DNA of 64,000 nucleotides from Anthonomus grandis grandis (GCF_022605725.1 NC_065551.1:17980001-18044000); one strand, 5' to 3'. Positions 1 through 11,770 are shown, counted from the stretch's first letter. Program-made: numbers and translations. The notes: generated from the letters alone by a model not told the origin.

Positions 1-600
1 GAAGTACGTTGAAGCAATATATGCCGAAAGAGCCTATAAAACGAGGCTACAAAATTTGGACTTTGGCTGACTCAAATGCATATTTATATGACTTTGATAT
101 TTATACCGGTGACTATGTGGAACATTCGTTAGGGGAAAAGGTAATACTTAGACTTACCGAGGATCTCCAACAAAAAAATCATTTTCTTCGATAACTTTTT
201 TAAATCGTATGAGTTATTGAAAATTCTCAAAGAACGGGGCATTCATGCATATGGTATAGTTCAGTCGAACAGAAAACATCTTCTAAAAATCACTGAAGAT
301 AAACTTTTGAAGCCAGGTGAATATGATTATTCAATAAGTTCTGATGGGATCAGTTTGTTTAAATGAAAAGACAAAAAAGCAGTCCATATTTTGACCAATT
401 ATCATGATCCAACGGTAAAAAGCACTGTGCAACGAAAACAAAAGGATGGTAGTAAAATCCCTGTTCCTTGTGCTATGGCACTGGTGGACTACAATAGTAA
501 CATGAACTTTGTGGACCGTTTCGACCAAATGAACTGTCAACGGTAAAAACTGATAACATTAAATACTCTTTTGCTTATCCCGTCATATATCCGAAGTTTA
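1..600 (+). pseudogene. piggyBac transposase fragment (C-terminal half of catalytic domain)
   Basis: The translated sequence matches the DDE core of piggyBac transposases (DDE_Tnp_1_7 type). It opens inside the domain with KQYMPKEPIKRGYK and LADS, then shows FFDNFF near position 190 (second catalytic Asp region), FKxKDKKAVHILTNYHDP near 355-410, and NFVDRFDQMN near 505-535 (third Asp region). The window edge cuts its 5' side. Breaks seen: a frame change near 175-185 and a stop at about 364 where the family has Trp. No cysteine-rich C-terminal domain follows; the coding signal ends near 600. It is a different copy from the piggyBac at 48.8-51.3 kb, whose matching stretch reads KQYMPAKPVKRGYKVW. 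Dead remnant; family call is secure. Confidence 0.85.
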
Positions 601-639
601 CTATGGAGCTATGCTGAAAAAATGAAGTTTTAAATTTTG

Positions 640-905
640 AATGAAAAAAACTTTAAAACGCTTAGACTTAGGTATAGGGCATGGTAATAAAAAATATTTA
701 AAACTATAAGGTTAATCAAAAATGCAAAAAAAAATTGGGTTGCAATTTGAAAAAAAAATTTTTAGCAAAGCTTATTTGAGACACCCTGTGTAAGAAATTT
801 TTCTCGCAAAATATGTCGCAAAAAAAACTAAAATCGACGAGTCTGAGCGATTTGAAAAAAAAACGAGATAATGAATTACACAATTTTTTTTATTTGTCTT
901 CAATC
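640..905. repeat. Solo right arm of a DD41D mariner-like element
   Basis: The order of blocks copies the right terminal arm of mariners #1-#3: CTTAGGTATAGGGCATGG near 670, CACCCTGTGTAAG near 783, then AAAATCGACGAGTCTGAGCG near 830 followed by an A-run and ACG. In mariners #1 and #2 the same blocks appear as TTTAGGTATAGGACATG, ACCCTGTATATA and AATCGACGGGTCCGAGCG. No transposase or left arm lies nearby, so this is a solo arm or the scar of a deletion. The piggyBac fragment ends where it begins. Confidence 0.6.
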
Positions 906-1471
906 AGAAGTATCCATTTGTCAATCTTAAGTATTTTTAATTTTATTAACAATCTGCTGAAGGGAAGTAAACTATAATAACACCACACAAAAATCGTCCA
1001 TTTCCTTTAATTACTCAAAGACGATGATTCATATATAGAGTTAGTTAAATGATTTTATTTTAAGGAAACATTGTAATACTAGGTATATTACCTAAATTAA
1101 TAACCATATACCAAAAATGACGATACGTTACCCGAGAAGTTGCTTTCCAGGGACTTTACACTTTAAAAATAAAAAATATAAGTACAATTCTATTTATTAC
1201 TTTTGAAGTATTTTTCGTTTTGGCATTTTTTCATGCTAGACTTTCATCTAGAATTTACCTTGGATTAAAATGACTATCAACATAAGTCATTAGCTTCAAC
1301 CCAGTATAAATTCCTTTATTAAATACAATAATTCTGTTATCGTCTATAATAGCTATCGTCTATAATATCTAGCTATATAATACCATCAAAACTTCCTCCT
1401 AATTCAAAAATACTTTAAATACTTTTTTTATATGATTTCACGGTTTATTAATAGTTTGACAAACTATTTTG
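906..1471. other. Intergenic, nothing recognised
   Basis: AT-rich sequence with many A/T runs. I see no coding signal, no long inverted repeat and no link to other copies in the window. Confidence 0.5.
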
Positions 1472-1710
1472 AAAGATATCAAAAAATTCAAAGGTTACTT
1501 CTTTAAAATTAAAGGGGTGTGATCTTAATGTAAATTAATGATAGAAAATATATTATAAATATCAAATATTTTAAATCATTAATTAATTTTGAGAATACCC
1601 TGTTCCACCTCTTTTTTTAGCAGAGAAATTCATGTATTATTAAAATCAACCGAACAAGTAGCTGAATCCTATAGAAGCAAAACCCGACAAATCCACTTTT
1701 CGTAAAAAAC
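1472..1710 (+). repeat. Left terminal inverted repeat of element A
   Basis: Matches the inverted sequence of 6345-6530 over most of its length. Shared blocks include AAAGGTTACTTCTTTAAAAT, GGTGTGA, TTAATTAATTTTGAGAATA, CCTGTTCCACCTCT and CCGAACAAGTAGCT. Its inner part carries a subterminal repeat CAAAACCCGACAAATCCACT that is repeated, degraded, at 3878-3950. Confidence 0.75.
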
Positions 1711-1891
1711 GAGGTTATTGTTTTACTCCCGACGTCGACTTAACAATAATAATTTTACGCGCGAATTTTTTACGATGTTTGTTAGTATAACGTTGTTCGC
1801 GGGCTGGAACAGTAGTATTTTGTACTTTTATTTAATTATTGGCAATTTTTTTTATTAAATAATAAGTTTTAAGCGCCTAAAACTCTATGAA

Positions 1892-3790
1892 ATTGAATTG
1901 AAATTGAGTCAATAAAACCTGCGACACCTCTCTTAGCAAGGAAAAGAGTGGCTGAACCAGAAACTTGGAAGAGAAAACGAGAGCAAAATGAGCGGTAAGT
2001 TTTTTTTTAAACTTACTGACAGTGTTTTACATAATATTCAATATTCTAGATACAAGAACAAAAGTTTGCCAGAGTATCCAAATGGTAAACACGCGATAAA
2101 ATCGTATCGTTGCAGTTCATTGTCAATGTATGATGTTTCAAATTTTCATAAAACCTTTTATCTTCACAAAACTAAAATTGAGCAAGACAACCTAATTTTA
2201 AAGCACTGCCTGATTAGAGATATTAAACGCGAAAGGACGCCCTTTTCATTTTGAAAAGGGCGTAAAAAATGAAAGTTTTTCAGTTGTTTATAATATTCCC
2301 AAGGCCAATACTTTAAAACTGGTTCCAGTTTGCAGGAATATATTTACTAAAATTTTGGCAGTTGGTAAAGATCGGGTTAATGGAGTTTTAAAGAGGTTTA
2401 AAGAATCCGGAAAAATGGCATCTGAAACAGGGGGTAGGGACAGAATTTCTGGAAAATATAATACGAAAAAAGAGTCAGTAATGAAATTCATTGAAAGTTT
2501 TAAGATAATCGAGTCTCATTATTGGCGAAACAGAACTAACCGCAAATGTTTACCCTTAACACTTAGTATTTCAAAGACGTGGAGATTATACTGTCAAAAA
2601 ATGAACGAAATACTAACCCTCCTTGTTAAAAAAAGTTATTTTGCAATGATATTTAATACCAATTACAACATTGGCTTTGGTTTACCCCGTACTGATGTGT
2701 GTTCCGTGTGTCTCCAATTAACAGAAGAAATAAAAAATGAGAAGACGAAAATAAAAAAAATAAACTAATGACGGAAAGACATGTACATAAATTACGCGCC
2801 AAGGCTTTCTTTGACCATTTAAAAGAAGAAAAACCTGAACTAATTACAATATCATTTGATTGCCAGAAGAATCAGGTCCTGCCAAAGATTCCTGACCAAT
2901 CGGTTTATTATAGCCGCCAGCTTTATATTAACAATTTTACCATTGTTACTGGCAGTTCACACCCACCCTTCACTAAAAATAACAATTTAGCGTCAATTTA
3001 TGCTTGGACTAAAGACGAATACCATAAGGGATTAAATGAAATAGAAAGCAGTGTATTTTACAAACTTTGTCAACTAGACCTTAGGAATAAAAATAAAGTA
3101 AGACTTGTTGCTGACGAATGTGTAGGTCAAAATAAAAACTACTTTAATTACAATGTGTACCATGTGGCTTAGTCAGAAGGCTCCTCAGTCAGTCTCAAAA
3201 TTAGAAATTATATTTCCAGTTGTTGGGCATTCTTTTTTCCCTGCAGATCGTGTGTTCGCTCGAATTGAAAAAAATATAAAAAAAGAAGAAGTCTTAGTCT
3301 TCGTAGAACAGTACCTTAATATTTTTGCTGATCACGGTAAACTTTATCGATTTGGATCTGACTTAGAAGTGCACAATTGGAAGAAAGCTTGTAAGGAAAC
3401 AGTAAAACCTACTGGACAATGGCACTTCTCATTTAATGCATGCAAGGGGTACATATTGAATCGCACTAGTTCTGGACAGGTTACGATGCGAGGAGAGCAG
3501 TGCTATAAATCAGATCTGGGTGTTTTCAAATCAGTCTTAAAAAAGGGCAAGCCACCAACCGACATAAAACCAGTATTAGTTCAAAAGGGTATACAGCCAA
3601 ATCCTAAAAAGCTAAAGGATGTTCCTCACCAAACATTATGGAGATAAATGGAAAGAACTGAATGAATTGGAATACTATAAGAACATTCTTGAAAAATACG
3701 AATTGGAAAATCTGGAGAACATAGAAATTCCAGAAAATGAAGAGAATTTGTGTGAAAACATCCCTTATCTAAGTGATTTGTTAGTTTGAA
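1892..3790 (+). pseudogene. Element A transposase, intron-bearing, frameshifted
   Basis: Exon 1 (about 1892-1994, LLARKRVAEPETWKRKRE) ends at a GTAAGT donor; a 55-nt intron ends at TTCTAG, 2049. Exon 2 continues in phase, then shifts frame near 2235-2260. In order: VCRNIFTKILAVGKDRVNG (near 2330), a RESH-like IIESHY (2510), CSVCLQLTEE (2700), first acidic site SFDCQKNQ (2855), second ADECVGQNKN (3110), and GHSFFPADR (3225), which places D-45-D. The C-terminal end lies in a shifted frame after 3620 (LTKHYGDKWKEL) and stops near 3788. Stops also occur at 2766 and 3170. The family is seen in many insect genomes as uncharacterised DUF7869-like proteins; I infer a transposase from the acidic motifs and flanking inverted repeats. 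Confidence 0.7.
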
Positions 3791-3877
3791 CTATTTTTTA
3801 AATGTCGGTATAAGTGTCTATGTTTGTTAAATTTTTTTCACTTTCAAATTTCAAAAACAAAAGTTTTTTTTTTTACA

Positions 3878-3955
3878 AAATACAACAAATCCACTATGGT
3901 CAGTTTCAAAATCCGACAAATGGGTTTGTTAGTTTCAAAACCCAACAAAAAAAAA
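3878..3955. repeat. Subterminal repeat cluster of element A
   Basis: Several degraded copies of the element's end motif lie together: ACAACAAATCCACTATGG (about 3884), CAAAATCCGACAAATGGG (about 3907) and CAAAACCCAACAAA (about 3937). They resemble CCGACAAATCCACTTTT at 1683 and its inverted copy at 5562. Such clusters often bind transposase; here that is inference. Confidence 0.55.
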
Positions 3956-4039
3956 TTAATTTCAAATAACTTTAAACTAAGATGTTTTTCTAGGTTGAAT
4001 TGTTCAAAATTAGATGCTTGATGACTTGCTCTATGTATA

Positions 4040-5479
4040 CAGTGCATCCCAAAAGTTATGTCTAAATTCATTAACAATTCAGGGGTGTGTTCGAAAAAAA
4101 AACGCTCGGACCCGTCGATTTTTATTTCAAGTTGCGCATTTTTATACGTAAAGTTTGTATATACAGGGTTGCTCAAAAATAAATTACGATCATCAACTTA
4201 ATTTTTTCAAATGAAAGCATCTTTTTTATTTCATTTTTGAATTTCACGTAGAATTCTACGTATGTTTTATGCATCATGTCCTATACCTAAAGTCAACAGT
4301 TGTTGGCTGGTGATCCTGTATTCTCATAGAAACTGTATGACAGTTGTATGCCAAACAGATATTGTCAAGTGTGAAGTGTACGAGCAAAGTTGCGGTTTTC
4401 ACAAAAATTTAGAGAATTCGGTCATGTTAGAGATCTGCCGAAATCTGGTCGTCCTGCTCGAGAGGAAAATGAACAACTTGACGTTTTGCTTTCTTTGGAA
4501 GAAAATCCATGCACTCCTCTGTCGCAGATTGATTAATGATCACCCCTACAAAGTTATTCCTGTGCAAGAGTTATTTGATGACGATCGTTTTGTTTGAATG
4601 GTAGTGTGAACAGACAAAATTGTCGATATTGGGCAACAGAAAATCCGTATTGGATGATAGAGGTAAACACCCAGTACCCTCAAAAACTAAATGTGTGGTG
4701 TGGAATAGTGCTCGGAAGAGTAATAGGTCCCTCTTTCTTGGAACAGACTTTAACGGGACAAGTGTATCTCGGTTTTTTCTAATTTGAATTAGTTCCAGCA
4801 TTACTAGCTTTACTTCCAAATCCATTGGACCAAGACTATCCTGACGAAGAACTAATTTTCCAGCAAAATAGCACTCCTCCGCACTATGCTGCCACTGTGC
4901 ATACATTTTTGGATGAAACCTTTCCCAATCGGTGGATAGGAAGGAGAGTATCTATCAAATGGCCTGCTAGGTCGCCTGACCTAACACCAATGAACTTTTT
5001 TTGTGGGGATACCTCAAGTCGAAGGTATTTGTTAATAGGCCAAAAAATCGACGACTTAGACGACGAAAGAGAGAATTCGCAGAGAAGTGCGCGCCATAAC
5101 TTCGGAAATGATTGAAAATGTGCAACGAGACTTCATTGATCGCCTTGGATATTGTCAAGCCGTGAATGGCAACCATTTTGAACATTTAACTTAATTTTTG
5201 TTCTTTTTTTATTTGTTACATGAATCGTCTTTTTTTCGATAACTGTTGACTTTAGGTATAGGACATGATGCATGAAACATATGTAGAATTCCACGTGAAA
5301 TTCAAAGATGAAATAAAAAAAGGTGCTTTCATTTGAAAAAATTAAGTTGATGGTCGTATACACAAACTTCACGTACAAAAATGCGCAACTTGAAATAAAA
5401 ATCGACGGATCCGAGCGTTTTTTTTCGAACACACTCCTGAATTTTAAATGAATTTAGAAATAACTTTTGGGATGCACTG
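4040..5479 (+). mobile_element. Mariner #1 (DD41D, long inverted repeats), inserted in element A
   Basis: Starts CAGTGCATCCCAAAAGTTAT directly after TA and ends with the inverted copy GGGATGCACTG at 5479. The arms match each other over about 250 bp. It belongs to the same subfamily as mariner #2 but is shorter (about 1.44 kb) because the N-terminal helix-turn-helix region of the transposase is partly lost. The right flank reads CA rather than TA, so the TA duplication has decayed on one side. Confidence 0.85.
4385..5194 (+). pseudogene. Mariner #1 transposase, degraded
   Basis: Pieces of one mariner-like transposase lie in several frames: helix-turn-helix tail (near 4430-4500), HPYKVIPVQELFDDD (4540), NRQNCRYWATENP (4612), GRVIGPSFLEQ (4718), then the second catalytic site, where the usual QQDGAP reads QQNSTP (4860), and RWIGRR through PARSPDLTP (4930-4990). 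The catalytic Asp of the second site is replaced by Asn. The third acidic site reads MNFF instead of LDFF. The C-terminal end HFEHLT is near 5178-5190. With stops and two altered catalytic positions it is inactive. Confidence 0.85.
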
Positions 5480-5599
5480 CATAAAGAAATTTAAAAAGAT
5501 ATTGAGCTTTTAACTTCCCCTTATCGTTTTTTCTCATTTCCCAAAATTTTCTAAAAGTGGATTTGTCGGATTTTGCATTTATAGGATTCGGCTAAGCAT

Positions 5600-6345
5600 T
5601 CATCTTCATTTAATATTATAAATGCACATTCCTTTAGTTTACGTAATTTTAAAATTGGTTCCTTTGCTAAAATTGAGGAAGCATTCCAGTTTATTCTATG
5701 GTTATTGTCGAATGCATGTTGTGTAATTTTGGATTTTTGAAAATCATTGTTTTTTATGTAAGATTTATGTTCACTAATTCTTTTTGGTAATGGTCTACCG
5801 GTTTCACCTATGTAAAATTTACCACAAGTACAAGGAATATTATAGATTACATTTTTATTAACTTCATTTTCATTGAAAGGTTTTGTTTTTGTTAATAAGT
5901 ATCGTAATGTGTTTTGTGATTTAAAAATAGTTCTTATATTAAATTTTTTAGCAATTCTTTTTATCTTATCAGAAAAACCTAGAATAAATGGTAAATTAAG
6001 ATTTGTCGTAAAAATTGGTTATTTCAATTTTATACGTGGATTATCAAACTCTTTAAAGCAATTTTCCAAAAATTATTTTGTATTAAGATATTTTTAATAA
6101 AATATTTTTCAGTTGTTAATATTGATTATTACAAATTATGTTTGCATGATCATATAAACTTTTTACCATTCGTCTTTTTACCATTATTGGATGATTAGAA
6201 TTAAAATTAAGATATCTATTAGTATGAGTTAGTTTACGGTAAATTCTAGTTTCAAATGTGTGTAAATCTTTTTTAATTAAATTATCAAGAAAAGGAAGCT
6301 GACCATCAGACTCCTTTAGATACTCCTTAGAGATAAATGCTTAGC
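5600..6345 (-). mobile_element. Penelope-like element, 5'-truncated (RT end plus GIY-YIG nuclease)
   Basis: Read on the minus strand from 6330: reverse transcriptase C-terminal signature (LPFLDNL, RIYRKLTHTNRYLNFNSNHP, near 6290-6150), a linker, then a GIY-YIG endonuclease: NIPCTCGKFYIGETGRPLP (near 5850-5795) with KRISEHKS after it. FYIGETGR is the GIY-YIG core. The end of the coding sequence (LKECAFIILNEDE) is at about 5615. Penelope elements pair these two domains, so the assignment is firm. The copy lacks most of the RT, has stops near 6100, and lies between two parts of element A's right inverted repeat. GCTAAGC at about 5604 and GCTTAGC at about 6340 flank it. Confidence 0.85.
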
Positions 6346-6530
6346 TACTTGTTCGGTTAATTTTAATAATACATGGATTCTTTGCTAAAAAGAGAGGTGG
6401 AACAGGATATTCTCAAAATTAATTAATGATTTAAAATATTTGATATTTAAATATTTTCTTTCATTAATTTACATTAAGCTCACACCCCCTTAATTTTAAA
6501 GAAGTAACCTTTGAATTTTTTGTTATCTTT
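6345..6530 (-). repeat. Right terminal inverted repeat of element A
   Basis: Inverted match to 1472-1665, beginning at CTTGTTCGG just past the Penelope fragment and ending at TGTTATCTTT. It was severed from its inner 45 bp (5555-5600) by the Penelope insertion. Confidence 0.7.
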
Positions 6531-8645
6531 GTGACGTAATACCCAATAAAATAAGTAACTCATTACAATTATCTTAACATTAGCACTTACTACTATAATC
6601 ATTTACAATTGGCTATATAATAAGGCGATCTGCTGTAAGGGATTCTAGTTCAAGAGAGTTACTTTTTTAACTACTCACTCCAACTTAAATATCTGAAAAA
6701 TTAGTATAAAATTGTATATAAGACAAATTTAAATAAATTGAAAGATTGTGCTCTACAAATATTAATATAAAGTTGATTGGCTTTCAGTCCTGTTAACATC
6801 GCAAGAGATTAAGTTCCACTAAAACTTCAATAAAATTTAAAATTCTAAAAAAAATATTATGATAAGCAAGTTTCATGAAATCATGAGATGATAATCCAGA
6901 GTATATAAATGTAGAGACTTTAAATAAGCTTTAAATAAAGCACATTATGTTGAAACGTATTGTATTAAGTTTAATGTATCTTTTCGCACAATCAAATCTG
7001 CCAGGCTTATTTTGACTAATTTTAAAATTATACAAAGTCGACTCAACCAAACAATTAACCACTAAATTATCATCAGAAAAACAATAATAAAACCGAAAAA
7101 AAACATATATAGAAATGCATAATTCATACGGAATCGGCATAAAACCCATGCAACAATTTAGGCGCGAGGGGTTGAATATACCCATAGAAACCATACAAAA
7201 GCAGGACCATAAAGTATACGCAAAGCCACAAAAGAAACAAGGTAAAAATACAATAGGTTAGGTGTGTCCCGGAGCCCGATTCAAAAACGTGTTAAATAAA
7301 AGTCACCGAGGAAACGAGCGAGACCACCGGCAGAAGAGTTCACCTGTCTCGGTCATAAATTATTACTTGAATTACACACCCTTGAATGAAGATTAGATTA
7401 TATTTTTTAGATTTTATGGCCTTTTCGGTTATATAGCCGTTAACAGATCATGAAATTGACATGTGAAACCAGAAACGTTTTATTAGAGATTTATTTAAGT
7501 GATTTGATGAGAGTTTATATTAGAAATTTGATAATGGAACATGAGCATTAACTTAAAAAAAGGCAGAAGATCACAGATGGGAGCAGTAACAAAATATAAA
7601 TAAAAAAAACCTAAACAGTAATATTGCACTAATAAGTTTATTATATAATAATCCTAAACATAAGTTGATATAAGTGAATAAAATTTTGCTTAAAGGCATT
7701 CAATTTAAAACTTCTTAAACTAGTTTATGTTTTCCCTTTATTGTCTTTATTCAGTCTCCTTGTTTGCTGCCTCGTTCTTATACGTTTTTTTTTCTGTCTC
7801 TTGACTTCTTCTTTCTCCATTATTTCCCTCTTCATTTTTTATAAACTTCAAGGTAAATTGAATTTATTTTGGATTGCTATCAAACAAAAATTTTAATTTA
7901 TTAACCTATGAACTTATTTAATAACTTTTAGTTTTTTTTTAAATTGTTCTCCTCGAACCTGGTTAAATGGACTACAACATATTTTTTTATTTGTGTTATA
8001 CGGGTCGTTCTTGCTATTTAGGCTATTTCTTGTATCCATCCTTTGGTTTCTTTTCTTCGTGCCTTTTCACGAAGCTCTTCAATTTAAAAAAAAAATCTTT
8101 TTCATATTTTTTATCTCCTGTACCTTGCTCCCCTTTTTCTATATAGAGAGTAGAGACTCTAACTGGAATAAGTTCTCGAGAGGTTTAGAAAAAATGCTCC
8201 AAGAAATCTCAAAAACAAGTCTTTTTTTGCCTCCTTTAAAAATTAACAAAAAATTGTAACCAAAAGGGTGAAAAGTAACCCTATTTAATTTTTTGAAATA
8301 AGGTGATGCCACTTGTTACAGCTTCTCATATAGCTGTTTTAAAAGAGAACCTTTACAGCATACTGTCCTTTTTGAAACAAATTAACTTGATTTTAAATTG
8401 AAAAAATCCGTTTAAAGATATGAAAATGAAAGATAAAATACTTAGGAGTTAAATGCATATTTTTACATGATTTTCTTTAACTAAATTCAATAATAATTAA
8501 AATTTTTGTTTAATCAAAATGCGCATAGAAAAATTAGTCGTTGGTATTTATTTACGCCAAAATGCTGTACTTAATAATAGAAAGTTTAAAAAACAAAATA
8601 ATGTCTTAAATTAAATTAATGTCTAAATCCTCATAATGTTTGGGT
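6531..8645. other. Intergenic, with a CpG-retaining island at about 7260-7390
   Basis: No transposon signature was recognised. The stretch at 7260-7390 (CCCGGAGCCCGATTC, CACCGAGGAAACGAGCGAG, ACCGGCAG) has higher complexity and more CpG than its surroundings and could be old host sequence. The remainder is AT-rich, with pyrimidine runs at 7740-8250. Confidence 0.4.
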
Positions 8646-8649
8646 TTGG

Positions 8650-8970
8650 AAATCGGATGTGATTTCAAAATGTAGTTATGGCGCTATTCAGAGAAATTTA
8701 TCCTGATTTGCCCTCACTGAGTTAAAGTATTGTAAGTAAAATCGGTAAGCGAAGATACACGCATTTAAAATAAATACGAAACAACTATTAGTCCGGCAAG
8801 ACGAGTAGCTCGGGATTACGATGCATATCACAAAATAGTCTTAAAAATTATAAAGTTAGCAGAAGAGAGAGCCCTTAAACTGAAACCAGTCTAGGAGCTA
8901 CTAGGGGACGATCCTGATCGTAAATTCGAAATTTGTAAAACCACGATGAATTTGTTTTATAGTGGTTAAA
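8650..8970 (+). pseudogene. DD41D mariner remnant (N-terminal part)
   Basis: Conceptual translation gives ALFREIYPDLPSLS followed by SIVSKIGKR (8680-8750), the second helix-turn-helix region of DD41D transposases (compare YPDRPRISQSTVSKIEQK in mariner #3), then ELLGDDPDRKFEFCK (8895-8940), matching ELNEDDPDRRLEFCE. No inverted repeats were found nearby. It may be the same ancient copy as the C-terminal remnant at 12.3-12.6 kb, split by mariner #2, but this is inference. Confidence 0.65.
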
Positions 8971-9697
8971 TTCTTTAAAACTAGGTGTTATTTTTAAACA
9001 AAGACACTTTTATTATTAAAGGAGAGGTACGTAGGTGGTTATGGCATTTTAAAGTGAAAGCCATAATCTAAGTGATACATACAAGTAATACATCTAAATA
9101 TCTGTATACATATAATGTATAATTATACATAACGTATAATGTATAATGTACATTGAAATGTCAGTAAAAAAAAATTAAATATAACTAGTTTTTAATAAAA
9201 GATTCTCCTATTTGTTTTAAAACAGGGTTGCATACTCAAAATTGGTATATCGTAAACAGTAAGAGATGCAGCATTGGATTGATTTAAAAAAAAATTTTTT
9301 TTGATTAATTCTTAGGAATTTTCAGGAAAATCCAAGAATGTTTCAATTATGTTACGAATAGTTACAAAAAAAATTATTATTTAAAAAATCATATTAGTGT
9401 GTCATACTAAAAAGGTTGTTTTTTGAAAGTAGCTTAACCCTATTACTTTTAATTTTTTTTTTAATGTCGTTTGATATATCTAAATATAACGTAAATACTG
9501 TGCTGAACGTACTGTATATTAATTGAACATATTACAGGGTATTGGCTTTTTAATGTAAGTGATCAACTATTGATAAATTTCATTATTCATCAATAGTGAC
9601 TAATTATTACCAATAAACGTAATTTTTTGATAAAAAAAAATTATAACGTTTTTCGAGTAAAGTATTTTCGAGGAACCCCCGGTATACTTAAGTTATA
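8971..9697. other. AT-rich spacer with TATAATG-like short repeats
   Basis: At 9100-9165 a string of near repeats (ATAATGTATAATTATACATA, ACGTATAATGTATAATGTA) forms a small simple-sequence patch. Nothing else recognised. Confidence 0.5.
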
Positions 9698-11518
9698 CAG
9701 TGCATCCCAAAAGTTATGTCTAAATTTATTTAAAATTTAGGGGTGTATTAGAAAAAAAATGCTCGGATCTGTCGATTTTTATTTCAAGTTGCGCATTTTT
9801 GTACGTGAAGTTTGTATATACAGGGCTGGTCAAAAATAAATTACGACCATCAACTTAATTTTTTCAAATGAAAGCACCTTTTTTTAATTTCATTTTTGAA
9901 TTTCGCGTGGAATTCTACGTATGTTTCATGCATCATGTCCTATACCTAAAGTCAACAGTTATCGAAAAAAAGACGACCAAACATTATTATTGAAGTTCAC
10001 TTTACGAGTTACCTTATCTCTGAGAATTTTTAAACAGAGCAAAATTCCATTCATTCGTGTTTTTTTATTGTTGGCTGGTGACCGTGTATTTTCATAGAAA
10101 CTGTATGGCAGTTGTACGCCAAACAGATATTGTCAAGTGTGAAGTGTACGAGCAAAGTTGCGGTTTTCACAATGGTAAAGTTAAAGGAATGAGAAAAAAA
10201 TAGAAATTCTATGCATGGTTGGGTTTGGTGATAGAACACGTACTCAAAGAGAAGCTGCTCAATTATTTAATGAAATCCATCGTAATTGTCCTTCGATATG
10301 TCAAAAGGTGGTGAGTAGAATAGAGGCTAAATTTAGAGAATTCGGTCATGTTAGAGATCTGCCGAAATCTGGTCGTCCTGCTCGAGATGAAAATGAATAA
10401 CTTGATGCTTTATTTATTTTATTTATAGTTCACCGAATAAAAACACAGTTAAAAAGCACAAATATCACCCCTACAAAGTTATTCCTGTACATGAGTTACT
10501 TAATGATGATTTCGATAGGCGAAATGAGTTTTGTGAACGCTTACAAAATATGTGCAATCTAAGTAATAATTTACTAACAAATATTATTTTTTCCGATTGA
10601 GCTACGTTCTGTTTGATTGGTAGTGTGAACAGACAAAATTGTCGATATTGGGTAGCAGAAAATCCGCATTGAATGATGAAGGTAAATACCCAATACCCTC
10701 AAAAACTGAATGTGTAGTGTGAAATAGTGCGCGGAAAAGTAATAGGTCCCTTTTTTGAACAGATTTTAACGGGACAAGTGTATCTCGATTTTCTCTAATT
10801 TGAATTAGTTCCAGCGTTACTAGCTTTATTTCGAAATCCATTGGACCCAGACTATCCTGACGAAGAACTAATTTTCCAGCAAGATGGCGCTCCTCCGCAC
10901 TATGCTGCCACTGTGCGTACATTTTTGGATAAAACCTTTCCCAATCGGTGGATAGGAAGGAAAGACCCATCGAATGGCCTGCTAGGTCGCCTGACCTAAC
11001 ACCTATAATGGACTTTTTTTTGTGGGTATACCTCAAGTCGAAGGTATTTGTTAATAGGCCAAATAATCTAAACGACTTGAAAGAGAGAATTTGCAGAGAA
11101 GTGCGCGCTATAACTCCCGAAATGATTGAAAATGTGCAACGAGACTTTATTGATCGCCTTAGATATTGTCAAGCCGTGAACGGCAACCATTTTGAACATT
11201 TAACTTAATTTTTGTTCTTTTTTTATTTCTTACATGAATCGTCTTTTTTTCGATAACGGTTGACTTTAGGTATAGGACATGATGCATGAAACATACATAG
11301 AATTCCACGCGAAATTCAAAGACGAAATAAAAAAAAGGTGCTTTCATTTGAAACAAGGAAGTTGATGGTCGTAATTTATTTTTGAGCAACCCTGTATATA
11401 TAAACTTCACGTACAAAAATGCGCAACTTAAAATAAAAATCGACGGGTCCGAGCGTTTTTTTTTCGAACACACCCCTGAATTTTAAATGATTTTAGACAT
11501 AACTTTTGGGATGCTCTG
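9698..11518 (+). mobile_element. Mariner #2 (DD41D, long inverted repeats)
   Basis: Begins CAGTGCATCCCAAAAGTTAT after TA (9696-9697) and ends ACTTTTGGGATGCTCTG before TA (11519-11520), an intact TA duplication. The inverted arms run about 280 bp inward, to the GTCTTTTTTTCGATAAC block (right, about 11240) and its inverse (left, about 9955-9975). It is 1.82 kb, the longer relative of mariner #1; the pair share about 125 bp of outer arm, then TATACAGGG, then ACGACCATCAACTTAATTTT. Confidence 0.9.
10170..11208 (+). pseudogene. Mariner #2 transposase, degraded
   Basis: Start region near 10172 (MVKLKE, then a stop) leads to KIEILCMVGFGDRTRTQREA (10200-10255), the N-terminal helix-turn-helix, then FREFGHVRDLPKSGRPARDE (to 10392). 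A stretch at about 10405-10455 looks inserted. HPYKVIP resumes at 10468. The second catalytic site QQDGAPPH is intact (10880), followed by RWIGRKDPSNG in shifted frame, PARSPDLTP and DFFLWV (10980-11020). C-terminal NHFEHLT ends at 11208. Several frameshifts and stops make it non-functional. Confidence 0.85.
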
Positions 11519-11736
11519 TATATTATGTTTTCAGTTAGTTTAAAATGTATATAAAAACATTTATTTATGTAACAAGTGTCTAAAACGAACCTGTTTTTAT
11601 AAATGGGAATTTTTTTTAAAAAGCGACGATTTCCATAAATAAAAAAAGGGAATTTTACACACGTGTAATATACGAGTACAACATTTTTTCTACTACCGAA
11701 GAAACCATTTAAAAAAATCAAAAATACCAAATTACT

Positions 11737-11770
11737 CTATGCACTTCAAAACATGTTTTGAAGTGCATAG
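11737..11770. repeat. Perfect 34-bp palindrome
   Basis: The 17-base arm CTATGCACTTCAAAACA is followed immediately by its exact reverse complement, with no loop. A shorter echo (ACATGTTTTGA) follows at about 11779. Confidence 0.9.

Larger units (their letters stand above)
1472..6530 (+). mobile_element. Element A: DDE-like DNA transposon, (D/E)xCxGQxKN type, nested insertions
   Basis: An imperfect inverted repeat of about 190 bp bounds this element: AAAGATATCAAAAAATTC at about 1473 returns inverted at 6513-6530, and the match runs inward to about 1665 on the left and 6345 on the right. The next inner block (1666-1705, containing CCGACAAATCCACTTTT) recurs inverted at 5555-5600, now separated from the right arm by a Penelope fragment. 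Mariner #1 sits between the transposase and the right arm. Removing the two insertions leaves an element of about 2.9 kb. I could not find a clear target-site duplication. The superfamily name is unresolved; see the transposase entry. Confidence 0.7.

Noticed and set aside
331..540. Minus-strand ORF over the first piggyBac fragment.
   Set aside because: It is the antisense shadow of the transposase coding sequence and has no likeness of its own.
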